Positions 27,346 through 41,485 of a DNA stretch of 64,000 nt are shown in pieces. Position numbers and translations under genes: made by a program. Each line of letters begins with the position of its first letter. Within the stretch, counting starts at the first letter, position 1. Origin of the DNA: CADEEN01 sp963751775 (GTDB lineage Bacteria; Pseudomonadota; Gammaproteobacteria; Burkholderiales; Burkholderiaceae_C); contig CAVVVW010000028.1 in assembly GCA_963751775.1 (NCBI GenBank), positions 310,001 through 374,000 on the forward strand, given 5' to 3'. The notes beneath the pieces are model-generated. The model had not been told where the DNA came from, did no database searches, and saw nothing but the letters and a program-made list of their open reading frames with translations.

Positions 27346-28266
27346 ATGACCCTGACCGAACTGCGCTACATCGTCGCCGTGGCCCGCGAGAGGCACTTCG
27401 GCCGCGCAGCCGAAGCCTGCTTCGTCTCGCAGCCGACGCTGTCGGTGGCGATCAAGAAGCTCGAGGAGGAACTCGACGTCAAGCTGTTCGAGCGCGGCAC
27501 CAGCGAGGTCAGCGTCACGGCGCTGGGCGACGCCATCGTGCGCCAGGCCCAGATCGTGATCGAGCAGGCCGCCGCGATCAAGGAGATCGCCCAGCGCGGC
27601 AAGGACCCGCTGGCCGGGCCGCTGAAGCTGGGCATCATCTACACCATCGGGCCCTACCTGTTGCCCGAACTGGTCAGGCACGCGATCGAGCTGAACCCGC
27701 AGATGCCGCTGATGCTGCAGGAGAACTTCACGGCCAGGCTGCTCGACATGCTGCGCACCGGCGAGCTCGACTGCGCGATCATGGCCGAGCCGTTCCCCGA
27801 CGGCGGGCTGGCCATCGCGCCGCTGTACGACGAGCCGTTCATGATCGCGGTGCCCAAGGCGCATCCGCTGGCCCGGCGAAAGAGCGTCAGCGCCGAGGAG
27901 CTCAAGCAGGAGACCATGCTGCTGCTCGGCACCGGCCATTGTTTTCGCGACCATGTGCTCGAGGTCTGCCCCGAGTACGCGCGCTTCTCCAGCGAGGCCG
28001 AGGGCATCCGCAAGAGCTTCGAGGGCTCGTCGCTGGAGACCATCAAGCACATGGTGGCCTCGGGCATGGGCGTGACGGTCGTGCCGCAGCTGAGCGTGCC
28101 GGTCGAGCCGCAGCCGCATGTGGCCTACGTGCGCTTCGCTGCCCCGGTGCCCAGCCGCCGCGTCGTGCTGGCCTGGCGGCGCAGCTTCACGCGTTACGAG
28201 GCGATCGCCGCGCTGCGCAATGCGGTCTACGCCTGCGCGCTCGACGGCGTGAAGCGCCTGTCCTGA
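27346..28266 (+). CDS. oxyR: LysR-type hydrogen peroxide sensor OxyR
   Basis: A 306-aa LysR regulator. N-terminal helix-turn-helix (LRYIVAVARERHFGRAAEAC), and in the sensor domain both redox cysteines in LLLGTGHCFRDHVLEVC (equivalent to E. coli Cys199/Cys208) that form a disulfide on peroxide exposure. GVTVVPQLSVPVE is the usual C-terminal block. Frame intact. It precedes katG on the same strand and probably activates it. Confidence 0.93.
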   Translation: MTLTELRYIVAVARERHFGRAAEACFVSQPTLSVAIKKLEEELDVKLFERGTSEVSVTALGDAIVRQAQIVIEQAAAIKEIAQRGKDPLAGPLKLGIIYTIGPYLLPELVRHAIELNPQMPLMLQENFTARLLDMLRTGELDCAIMAEPFPDGGLAIAPLYDEPFMIAVPKAHPLARRKSVSAEELKQETMLLLGTGHCFRDHVLEVCPEYARFSSEAEGIRKSFEGSSLETIKHMVASGMGVTVVPQLSVPVEPQPHVAYVRFAAPVPSRRVVLAWRRSFTRYEAIAALRNAVYACALDGVKRLS

Positions 28267-28349
28267 GCCTGGCCGAGGCCCGGCGCCGGGCGCCGAGACG
28301 TGGGCACTGCGCCTCGAGTGCTGCGCGGGACGCGTAAAGACGGGTCGCA

Positions 28350-28400
28350 ATCCAGGCTATCAATCGATTGCAGAATATCAATTGGGCAAAACTATTCGTC
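28350..28400. promoter_or_regulatory. AT-rich katG upstream region, candidate OxyR site
   Basis: Within the 290-base oxyR-katG spacer this is the only AT-rich segment. It contains GCTATCAATCGATTGC and, about 20 bases on, ATCAATTGG and ACTATT. Repeated ATC/GAT-type half sites at roughly helical spacing are compatible with an OxyR tetramer site, but the match to the E. coli consensus is partial. Confidence 0.35.
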
Positions 28401-28556
28401 GCGGATAAGTTTCGGGTCATGTCGCAGCGCGTCTTGCCACCGCCGCGTCAACCATAAGGTCCAGGAGTTCGGGGCCACCGAATCTGGCCAAGCCCTCGCA
28501 CGACGAGATCTCCCTTCACCACCCCTGCCGGTCTTGACCGGCGCACAGAGCAACAC

Positions 28557-30741
<2,185 letters not shown>

Positions 30742-30877
30742 TCGGGAGCCCCGTCCAGCCGCGCACGCCGCATCACCGCGCGCAAGTTGTCATCAGCAAG
30801 GTGAGGCACGAGCGCCCGCAGGCGACGCGGCGTGCACACAAGGGGCACCCCCTCCGAAGGAGATCACCAGGGCCAGG
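30742..30877. other. spacer between katG and the dps remnant
   Basis: About 136 bases with no convincing frame. A CGAAGGAG Shine-Dalgarno-like stretch at about 30854-30861 has no gene after it except the dps-like tail, which fits deletion of the body of a gene. Confidence 0.35.
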
Positions 30878-30958
30878 AAGACCGCCGACCTGCTGACGCA
30901 GCGCCTGGCAGTGCACGAGCAGAAGGCATGGATGCTGCACTCGCTGCTGGAACAGTGA
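30878..30958 (+). pseudogene. C-terminal remnant of a Dps-type ferritin
   Basis: The frame reads KTADLLTQRLAVHEQKAWM, then LHSLLEQ and stop. This is the conserved last helix of Dps (typically TADLLTQR...HE..AWMLRSLL). Nothing upstream encodes the ferroxidase helices, so it is a tail fragment. Dps is a common OxyR target, so its loss next to oxyR-katG is of interest. Confidence 0.65.
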
Positions 30959-30976
30959 GTTTGGATCGGCAAAGAA

Positions 30977-31003
30977 CCGGCACTTGATCGCCGTCAGTGC
31001 CGG
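30977..31003. terminator. hairpin downstream of the dps remnant
   Basis: CCGGCACT and AGTGCCGG form a perfect 8-base stem with an 11-base loop, between the dps tail and the mgtA-type gene. No T-run follows, so a terminator role is only possible. Confidence 0.35.
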
Positions 31004-31080
31004 CAGCGCGCTGCGGTGGTCCGATCGGCCTGCGCGAAGCGGCCTTCCGCCGACTTCGCTCTCTCGCAGATCAGGCCGGC

Positions 31081-33665
31081 ATGTCGAACACCCCGCGGGC
31101 GCGCCAGCGCCGCGCCTCCCACAGCGAAGTCACGGTGCCTGCCGCGCCGTGGAGCCTCGATGCCGCCGCGCTGATGGCGGCGCTGCGCAGCGAGTGACGT
31201 CGGCCTCGCGCCGCGCGAAGCCACGCGCCGGCAGCGCGCGCCCGGCCACCAGGCGCTGGCCGCCGACGCGCTGCCCGCGTGGCCACGCCTGCTGCTGCGC
31301 CAGTTCGCCAGCCCGCTGGTGCTGATCCTGCTGTTTGCTGCGGCGGTGTCGCTGCTGCTGCGCGACTGGACCGAGGCGGCGATCATCGGCGCCATCGTCG
31401 GCGGCAGCGCCTTGCTCGGCTTCGTGCAGGAGTGGCGCGCGTCGGTGGCGGTGGCGCAATTGCGCCAGCGCGTGGCCTTGACCGCGCGCGTGCTGCGCGG
31501 CGGCGCCGAACGCCGCGTGGTGGCGGCGCAGGTGGTCGTCGGCGACATCGTGCAGCTGGCCGCGGGCAACTTGGTGCCGGCCGACGGTGTGCTGCTGCAG
31601 GCGCGCGACTTCCTGGTCACCGAGGCGGCGTTGACCGGCGAATCGATGCCGGTCGAGAAACGCGCCGGCGTCTGCGCCCCCGACACGCCGCTGGCGCAGC
31701 GCGCCAACTTCGTCTTCCTCGGCACCTCGGTGCGCAGCGGCACGGCCAGCGTGCTGGTCACCGCCACCGGCCGCGCCACCGAGTTCGGCGCGGTGGCCGA
31801 GCGCATCGCCCAGCGCGAGCCCGAGACCGAATTCGCCCGCGGCGTGCGCCGCTTCGGCGAGTTGCTGCTGCGGGTGATGATCGTGATGGTGCTGTTCGTC
31901 GTGCTGGTCAATCAGTGGCTGGGCCGGCCCTGGGTCGATTCGCTGCTGTTCGCGGTGGCGCTCGCGGTCGGGCTGTCGCCCGAGCTGCTGCCGGCCATCG
32001 TCAGCGTCACCGTGGCCCGCGGCGCGCGCGCGATGGCGCGGCGCGGCGTCATCGTGCGACGGCTCGAGGCGATCGAGAACCTGGGCAGCATCGACGTGCT
32101 GTGCACCGACAAGACCGGCACGCTGACCAGCGGCACGGTGGCGCTGGCCGCCGCGCTCGACGCGCAAGGCCAGCCGTTCGGCGGCGGTGGCGCACTGGGC
32201 CTACGCCAACGCCACGCTGGAGACCGGCATCGCCAACCCGCTCGACGCGGCGCTGGCCGCCGCCGCAAAGCGCGAGGGCTTCGACGCCGCCAACCTGACC
32301 AAGATCGACGAGATCCCCTACGACTTCCAGCGCCGGCGGCTGACGATCGTCGTCGCCGAGGGCAGTGGCGTCGCAGCCACCGCATGATCACCAAGGGCGC
32401 GTTCGACAACGTGCTCGCGGCCTGCAGCCAGGTGGCCGGCCGCGACGGCGCTGCGGCGCCGCTCGACGCTGTGGCCCAGGAAGGCCTGCGCGAGCTTCTT
32501 TCGCGAGCGCAGCGAACAGGGCTTTCGCGTGCTCGGCCTGGCCACGCGCCGACTGCCCGCGCAGGCGGTCTACAGCGTCGCCGACGAGACGGCGATGTGC
32601 TTCGAGGGCTTCCTGCTCTTTCTCGACCCGCCCAAGACCGGTGCCCGCCAGACCCTGCGCGACCTGGCGGCGCTGGGCATCCGCGTCAAGCTCATCACCG
32701 GCGACAACCGCCACGTCGCGGCCCATGTGGCCGCCGCACTCGGCCTGGCCACCGACACCCTGCTCACCGGCGAGCAGCTGGCGGCGATGCACGACGAGGC
32801 GCTGTGGCGGCAGGCCGACGCGAGCGACGTGTTCGCCGAGATCGATCCGCAGCAAAAGGAGCGCATCGTGCGCGCGTTGCAGCGCACCGGCCACGCGGTC
32901 GGCTTTCTCGGCGACGGCATCAACGACGCGCCGGCGCTGCACGCCGCCGATGTCGGCATCTCGGTCGACCAGGCGGTGGACGTGGCGCGCGCGAGCGCCG
33001 ACATCGTGTTGCTCAAACCCGACCTCGACGTGCTGCGTCAAGGCGTCGAGGACGGCCGGCGCACCTTCGCCAACACGCTGAAGTACATCGGCATCACCAC
33101 CAGCGCCAACTTCGGCAACATGGTCAGCATGGCACTGGGCAGCGTCTACCTGCCGTTCCTGCCGCTGGCGGCCAAGCAGATCCTGCTCAACAACTTCCTG
33201 TCGGACTTTCCGTCGATCGCGATCTCGACCGACCGCGTCGACGCCGAGCGCATCGCGGCACCACAACGCTGGCAGCTGCGCGAGGTGCGCCGCTTCATGA
33301 TCGTGTTCGGCTTGGTCAGCACGGTGTTCGACCTGCTGACGTTCGCGCTGCTGCTCGAGGTGGTCGACGCCAGCGAGCCGGTGTTCCAGACCGCCTGGTT
33401 CGTCGTCTCGCTGCTCACCGAGCTGGTCGTGGTGCTGGTGCTGCGCACGCGCGGCCCGTTGTGGAAGAGCCGCCCCAGTGCGCTGCTGCTGTGGTCCACC
33501 GCGGCGGTGGCACTGGCCACGCTGGCGCTGCCCTACGTGCCTGCCGTGCAGGCGATGTTCGGCTTCGTGGCGCTCCCGGCTGCGCTGCTGGCCGAGCTGG
33601 GGGCCATCGTGCTGGCCTATCTGCTGTGTACCGAGTGGGTCAAGCGGCGGCTGGGCGCCGCCTGA
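31081..33665 (+). CDS. P-type ATPase, magnesium-translocating (MgtA/MgtB-like), four frame breaks
   Basis: Imports Mg2+ across the inner membrane at the cost of ATP. Starts MSNTPRARQRRASHSEVTVP; actuator TEAALTGESMPVEKRAG, phosphorylation site VLCTDKTGTLTSGTV, hinge GFLGDGINDAPALHAADVGI, and the MgtA-type NNFLSDFPSIAISTDRVD near the C-terminal helices. Breaks near 31192, 32190, 32380 and 32505. Length about 860 aa is normal. Preceded by no recognisable Mg2+ riboswitch. No mgtC-like neighbour. Confidence 0.88.
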
Positions 33666-33680
33666 GGCTGCGCCGCGCCG

Positions 33681-34391
33681 TCACGATCGGCGACGCCAGC
33701 TGCGCCGCAGCGCCAGCCCCATCAGCGTCAGGCCCGTCAGCACCAGGCCGAGTGCCGCGATCGCGGCGCCGCGCAGCAGCGCGTTGTTGAAGTCCTCGCC
33801 GCCTTCGTAATCCATGACGTGCAGACGCCAGAAGAAATCGTAGACGACCCAGGCATCGTTGCGCAGCGCGAGCAGCTCGCCGCTGCGGGCGTCGAAATAC
33901 AGGCGCGTCTGCAACGGGTCGTCGAAGCGCGCGAGCCAGACCCCGTTGCGCTCGCCCAGCTCGCGCACGATGCCCATGCGCCGCGGCACTTGCTGCAGGT
34001 GCTGCACCGATTGCAGGGCACCGTCGCCGCGGTACAGCGTGCGGGCGTAGCGGTCGACGGCGCCGGCGTCCGGCCGCGGCAACTCGCCACCCGTCGCGCT
34101 CAGCCATTGTTCGCCCTGGGCATCGATCAGCCTGAGCGCCGGTCCGGCTGTCGTGGACACGCTCTGCACCGACAACAGCGGGCCGCGCCCGGGGGCCAAC
34201 GCGCTCAATGCGCGCGGCCAGTCGGCGGGCAGCGCCTGCTGCGGCTTGGCCAGCACATCCGCGCCCTTGACCCAGGCTTGGAATGGCAACCACGCGAACA
34301 AGAGGCCGCCGAGCACCCAGGCCAGAACCTGAACGGCAATCAGGTAGCCGACCCAACGGTGCCAGCGGAAGAATCGGGCGCTCAGGCTCAT
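33681..34391 (-). CDS. PepSY-associated membrane protein
   Basis: A 236-aa inner-membrane protein with an N-terminal helix (FFRWHRWVGYLIAVQVLAWV), a large periplasmic part containing a PepSY-like segment (RLYFDARSGELLALRNDAWV, VYDFFWRLHVMDYEG), and a C-terminal helix (IAALGLVLTGLTLMGLALRR). It resembles PepSY-TM proteins linked to iron reductase or peptidase regulation. Role unknown. Frame intact; convergent with the Mg ATPase gene and divergent from prfC. Confidence 0.82.
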   Translation of the reverse strand: MSLSARFFRWHRWVGYLIAVQVLAWVLGGLLFAWLPFQAWVKGADVLAKPQQALPADWPRALSALAPGRGPLLSVQSVSTTAGPALRLIDAQGEQWLSATGGELPRPDAGAVDRYARTLYRGDGALQSVQHLQQVPRRMGIVRELGERNGVWLARFDDPLQTRLYFDARSGELLALRNDAWVVYDFFWRLHVMDYEGGEDFNNALLRGAAIAALGLVLTGLTLMGLALRRSWRRRS

Positions 34392-34516
34392 GGCTTTGCG
34401 ACGCGTGACGATGCGCGGCATTGTGCCGTCGCCTTCTGCACGCCCGGCCAGGCCCGGGCTGGCCACGATAATCTCGCCTTTGCCAGTCGCGGGCGCTGCC
34501 CGCCGCGCCCGCCGCC

Positions 34517-36145
<1,629 letters not shown>

Positions 36146-36160
36146 CAGGCCGATCCGACC

Positions 36161-37541
<1,381 letters not shown>

Positions 37542-37551
37542 TGGAGTCGGC

Positions 37552-38439
37552 GTGAACCGCCTCGCGCTGTACCTCGACCTGATCCGCTGGAACCGGCCGG
37601 CCGGCTGGTTGCTGCTGCTGTGGCCGACGCTGTCGGCGCTGTGGATCGCGGCCGACGGCTTTGCCGGCTGGCACCTGCTGGCGGTGTTCGTGCTCGGCAC
37701 GGTGCTGATGCGCAGCGCGGGCTGCTGCGTCAACGATGTCGCCGACCGCGAATTCGACCGCCATGTGGCACGCACGGCCGAGCGGCCGGTGACCCGCGGC
37801 GCGTTGCCGGTGCGCGAGGCGCTGGGCGTGGGTGCCGTGTTGGCCGCGGCAGCCTTCGCGCTGGTGCTGACGACCAACGCACCGACCGTCGCGCTGTCGC
37901 TGGTGGCACTGGTCATCACCCTGGCCTACCCCTACGCCAAGCGGCTGTTCGCGATGCCGCAGGCCGTTCTCGGCGTGGCCTTCAGCTTCGGCATTCCGAT
38001 GGCCTTCGCCGCGGTGCTCGGTGGCAACGAGCTGTCGTCAGACGCCCTGCGCGCCGCGCTGCCATGGCCGGCCTGGTCGCTGTTGCTCGGCAACCTGTTC
38101 TGGGTCCTGGCCTACGACACCGAGTACGCCATGGTCGACCGCGACGACGATCTGAAGATCGGCATCGAGACCTCGGCCATCACGCTCGGCCGCTACGACG
38201 TCGCCGCGATCGCGATGTTCTATGCGGTCTACCTCGTGTCGTGGGCCCTGCTCGGGCGCGCGGTCGGGCTCGGCGGCTGGTATCTGGCCGGCATCGCGGC
38301 CGCGGCGGCGCAGGCGCTGTGGCACCTCGCGTTGATCCGCGGCCGCACGCGCGATGGCTGCTTCAAGGCCTTTCGCCTGAATCACTGGCTGGGGTTCGCG
38401 GTCTTCGCGGGCATCGCGATCGACCTGGCCGCGCGCTGA
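37552..38439 (+). CDS. ubiA: 4-hydroxybenzoate polyprenyltransferase
   Basis: Attaches the polyprenyl tail to 4-hydroxybenzoate in ubiquinone synthesis; inner membrane. 295 aa, GTG start, intact. WNRPAGWLLLLWPTLSALWI, the first Asp-rich site NDVADREFDRHVARTAERP, and the second YDTEYAMVDRDDDLKIGIET bind the Mg-diphosphate. Nine hydrophobic segments. Starts 10 bases after the aminopeptidase stop. Confidence 0.95.
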   Translation: MNRLALYLDLIRWNRPAGWLLLLWPTLSALWIAADGFAGWHLLAVFVLGTVLMRSAGCCVNDVADREFDRHVARTAERPVTRGALPVREALGVGAVLAAAAFALVLTTNAPTVALSLVALVITLAYPYAKRLFAMPQAVLGVAFSFGIPMAFAAVLGGNELSSDALRAALPWPAWSLLLGNLFWVLAYDTEYAMVDRDDDLKIGIETSAITLGRYDVAAIAMFYAVYLVSWALLGRAVGLGGWYLAGIAAAAAQALWHLALIRGRTRDGCFKAFRLNHWLGFAVFAGIAIDLAAR

Positions 38440-38563
38440 ACTTGTCGCGGCAGCATCACTGCAGGCGCTGGCAGTAACGCCTTGCAATGCCGCGGCCCGA
38501 CAGGCAATAACGCCTGCTCATGCCGCGTATACCGAACACATCGACGTCCCGACGGAGGCGACT

Positions 38564-38926
38564 GTGGCCATTACGCGCAAGGCATTCCTGCTTCAACTGG
38601 TGGGCGGCGGCTGGGTCTTGGCCGGCTGCGGGGGCGGCGGTTACAGCACGCCGGCGGCGCCGCCTGGCAGCGCGGCTTGCGCCGCGACGATTGCCGGCAA
38701 CCACCAGCACCTGCTGACGATCCCTGCGGCCGATCTCAATTCGACGCAGCCCATGACCTACGACATCACCTACTTGGCTGATCACTCACATACCGTGACT
38801 TTCACCGCCGCGCAACTGGCTCTGCTCAAGGCCGGCACCATGGTCCAGGTGACCAGCACGGCGACGACGGTCGCGAGCGCGACGACGGCGCCCCACAGCC
38901 ACGCCATCAGCGAACTCTGCGCCTGA
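38564..38926 (+). CDS. small His-rich predicted lipoprotein
   Basis: A 120-aa protein with basic start, hydrophobic stretch and lipobox LAGC (MAITRKAFLLQLVGGGWVLA then GCGGGG), GTG start with a GGAGG ribosome site 6 nt before. The mature part repeats His-rich strands: AGNHQHLLTIPAADL, ADHSHTVTFTAAQLALLKAG, APHSHAISELC. The NHQH/HSH triplets repeated in a beta-type pattern suggest metal binding. Family function unknown. Its stop directly abuts that of convergent proC. Confidence 0.78.
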   Translation: MAITRKAFLLQLVGGGWVLAGCGGGGYSTPAAPPGSAACAATIAGNHQHLLTIPAADLNSTQPMTYDITYLADHSHTVTFTAAQLALLKAGTMVQVTSTATTVASATTAPHSHAISELCA

Positions 38927-39737
38927 TCAGTCTTTTCCGAGTTCGACCGCGCGCGCGTGCGCGGCGTGCAAGGCCTGCACGAAGGCCGCCTTGACCTGGG
39001 CGGCATCGAGCGCCGCGATCGCGGCGTGGGTGGTGCCGCCTTTGGAGGTGACGCGCTCGCGCAGCAACGGCACGGGCTCGCCGCTGTGCTGCGCCAGCGC
39101 GGCGGCGCCGACGAAGGTCTGCTGCGCGAGCAGCCGCGACTGCTCTGCGCTCAGGCCCAACTGCACGCCGGCATCGATCATGGCTTCGAGAAAGTAGAAC
39201 ACGTAGGCCGGGCCCGAACCCGACAGCGCGGTGACCGCATCGAGTTGCGCCTCGCGCTCGAACCACAGCAATTGCCCGGTCGGCGCCAGCACGGCCTCGA
39301 CGGCGGCGCGGTCGGCCGCGCTGACCGCCTCGCGCGCGAACAAGCCGGCGATGCCCTGGCCGATCAGCGCCGGCGTGTTGGGCATGGCACGCACGATGCG
39401 CTGGCTGCCCGTCGCGCGCAGCAGGGCTTCGCTGCGGATGCCGGCCATCACGCTCAATTGCAACGCGCTGCCGACGAAGCCCGCGCAGGGCGCCGCGGCC
39501 TCGGCGAATGCCTGCGGCTTGACGGCCCAGACGATGATCTCGGCCGTGGCCAGCGTGGCATCGGCCGCCGCCAGCAGGTGCATACCGGGGTGCGCGGCGG
39601 CGATGCGCTCGCGCTGCTCGGCCCCGGGTTCGACGACGCTGATCGATGCTGCCGGCCAGCCGCTGCGCACCAGGCCGCCGAAGATGGCGCCGGCCATGTT
39701 GCCGCCGCCGATGAAGGCCAGGCTCGGGTAGTGTCAT
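38927..39737 (-). CDS. proC: pyrroline-5-carboxylate reductase, one frame break at the N-terminus
   Basis: Last step of proline synthesis, reducing P5C with NADPH. The Rossmann motif FIGGGNMAGAIFGGLV, VKPQAFAEA, RAMPNTPALIGQGIAGLFA, TALSGSGPAYVFYFLEAMID and RERVTSKGGTTHAAI identify it. The start ATG 39737 (MTLP) is one base out of frame with the rest; a break near 39727 explains this. It follows the 40242 gene with a 4-base gap on the same strand. Confidence 0.92.
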
Positions 39738-39741
39738 GCGA

Positions 39742-40242
39742 TCAGTCTAGGTCGGCGCCGGGAGCCGTCGTCGCGGTCGGCCGCCTGCCGTCATTGCGAG
39801 GCCGCCGATGCCGGTGCCGATGCCGGCATGCCGATGTCGGCGTCGGCACCGGCGTCGTCACCGTCATGCCCGGCCCGAGCGGAATGCTGGGGCTGATCGC
39901 GACCTTGGTGACGAAGTAGCGCGTCTCGCCGAAACAGCTGGTCGGCAGGCCGACCTTTTCTTCATAGTGCAGCATCACACGCAGGCCGACCGCGCGCTGG
40001 ATTTCCGCGGCAGCGGCTTCGTCGTGCACGGTGAAGAAGAACTTCTCGACCGTGGCGCCCGGCGTCGAAACCAGGGCCAGTTCGCCTTCCCAGGTCTTGC
40101 AGACCCAGCCCTTGTACGAGAACTTCTGCACCCAGCCGGCGCGCTCGCCGCTCGAGTAGCTCCAGTTCAGCGCGAGCCAGAAGTACACCACCGTCAGGGC
40201 GGCGACCACGAGCAGGGCGATCAGAAGACGCTTGATCCACAT
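39742..40242 (-). CDS. conserved hypothetical membrane-anchored protein
   Basis: A 166-aa protein with one N-terminal membrane helix (MWIKRLLIALLVVAALTVVY) and a soluble part containing YSSGERAGWVQKFSYKGWVC, KTWEGELALVSTPGATVEKF and VGLPTSCFGETRYFV. This block is familiar from uncharacterised Burkholderiales proteins. The last 35 residues are His/Arg/Pro-rich and may come from a frame break. Probably transcribed with proC. Confidence 0.75.
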   Translation of the reverse strand: MWIKRLLIALLVVAALTVVYFWLALNWSYSSGERAGWVQKFSYKGWVCKTWEGELALVSTPGATVEKFFFTVHDEAAAAEIQRAVGLRVMLHYEEKVGLPTSCFGETRYFVTKVAISPSIPLGPGMTVTTPVPTPTSACRHRHRHRRPRNDGRRPTATTAPGADLD

Positions 40243-40344
40243 GGGCGGCCCGAAAGTTGGAGGATGGCTGAAGGGCCGCATCGTCGCACACCGCCTGCGC
40301 GGCTACGATGCGCGCCTTGGTCGGACACTTTACGGGAGTCGTCG

Positions 40345-41309
40345 ATGAACCGACGCGAAATGCTCGCCCTGATCGCCGCAGCCGCCGCGTTCCGGCACCG
40401 GGCGCAGACCGCCTGGCCGACGCGGCCGGTGAAGATCGTCGTGCCGGCCCCGGCCGGCAGCTCGCTCGACCTGATCGTGCGCGCGATGAGCGACAAGCTC
40501 GGTGCGCGCTGGGGCCAGCCGGTGGTGGTGGAGAACAAGCCCGGCGCCGGCGGCATGCTCGGCATGGACGTCGCGGCCAAGGCCAGCGACGGCCACACGC
40601 TGGCGATCGGCTTCAACGGCCCGGTGGCGTTCGCGCCGTTTCTCTACCGCAAGATGCCCTACGACCCGGCGAAGGACCTGCTGCCGGTGGTGATGACCAC
40701 CTCGCAGGCCAACGTGCTCGCCGTCAGCGTCGACAAGGTGCCGGCCCGGACGGTGGCCGAATTCGTCGCCTGGGCCAAGGCGCAGGGCGGCAAGATGAAC
40801 TATTCGTCGCTCGGCAACGGCAGCTCGGCACACCTGACGATGGAGCTGTTCCTGGCCGAGGCCGGCATCACGGCCACGCACATCCCGTTCAACGGCTCGC
40901 CGCCGGCGGCCATGGCCGTGGCCCAGGGCGAAGCCGACGCGACCTTCATGGTCGCACCGGCCCTGCTGGCCCATGTGCGCAACAACAAGGTGCGCCTGCT
41001 GGCCGTCAGCAGCGCGCAGCGGCCCGATTCACAAAAGGACTTGCCGACCCTGGCCGACGCCGGCTACGGCAACGTCGAGTCGCTGGCCTGGAACGGCCTG
41101 TTCATGCCGGCCGGCACGCCCGAGGCCGTGGTGGCGCGGGTCAACGCCGACGTCAACGAACTGCTCAAGGATCCCGCGGTACGGGCCGCGCTCGACGCCC
41201 AGGGGCTGACGGTGGTCGGTGGCAGCGCGGCTGACTTTCGCCGCGTGCTCGACGCCGAGGCCAGGCGCTGGGGGCCGATCATCACCGGATCGGCGTCAAG
41301 CTCGACTGA
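40345..41309 (+). CDS. TctC/Bug-type tripartite tricarboxylate transporter binding protein, one frame break
   Basis: Periplasmic binding protein with signal peptide (MNRREMLALIAAAAAF). Bug-family blocks: WPTRPVKIVVPAPAGSSLDL, VVVENKPGAGGMLGMDVAAK, HLTMELFLAEAGITATHIPF, NGSPPAAMAVAQGEADATFM. A break near 41288 turns the natural end GVKLD-stop (41309) into read-through. No tctA/tctB neighbours; orphan Bug genes are very common in Burkholderiales. Ligand unknown, typically a carboxylate. Confidence 0.9.
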
Positions 41310-41410
41310 TATTGACGCCCCAGCGGCATCGCCGCTCCCCCTCAAGGGGTATCGCTGGCGGACTGGCAAAGCTGGATCTGCGGTTGCTTTGCGAGCATTG
41401 GTTCATGTGC
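41310..41410. repeat. GC-rich palindromic repeat between tctC and putA
   Basis: Holds AGCGGCATCGCCGCT (hairpin) directly followed by CCCCCTCAAGGGG, then GCTGGCGGACTGGCAAAGC. The last element recurs, with six transitions in 30 positions, at 60395-60424 in the prkA-yeaH spacer. It lies in the convergent spacer of two genes. Confidence 0.6.
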
Positions 41411-41485
41411 GCGGTGACCGGTGCCGCCATGGCAACTGAGCTGGTTTGACCGCACTGCAGCACGAGTTGCAGTTGGCCGCGGCGT

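Noticed and set aside
30959..31080. Mg2+ riboswitch or leader upstream of the mgtA-type gene
   Set aside because: Only one simple 8-base hairpin; no proline-rich leader frame or M-box-like structure that I can recognise.
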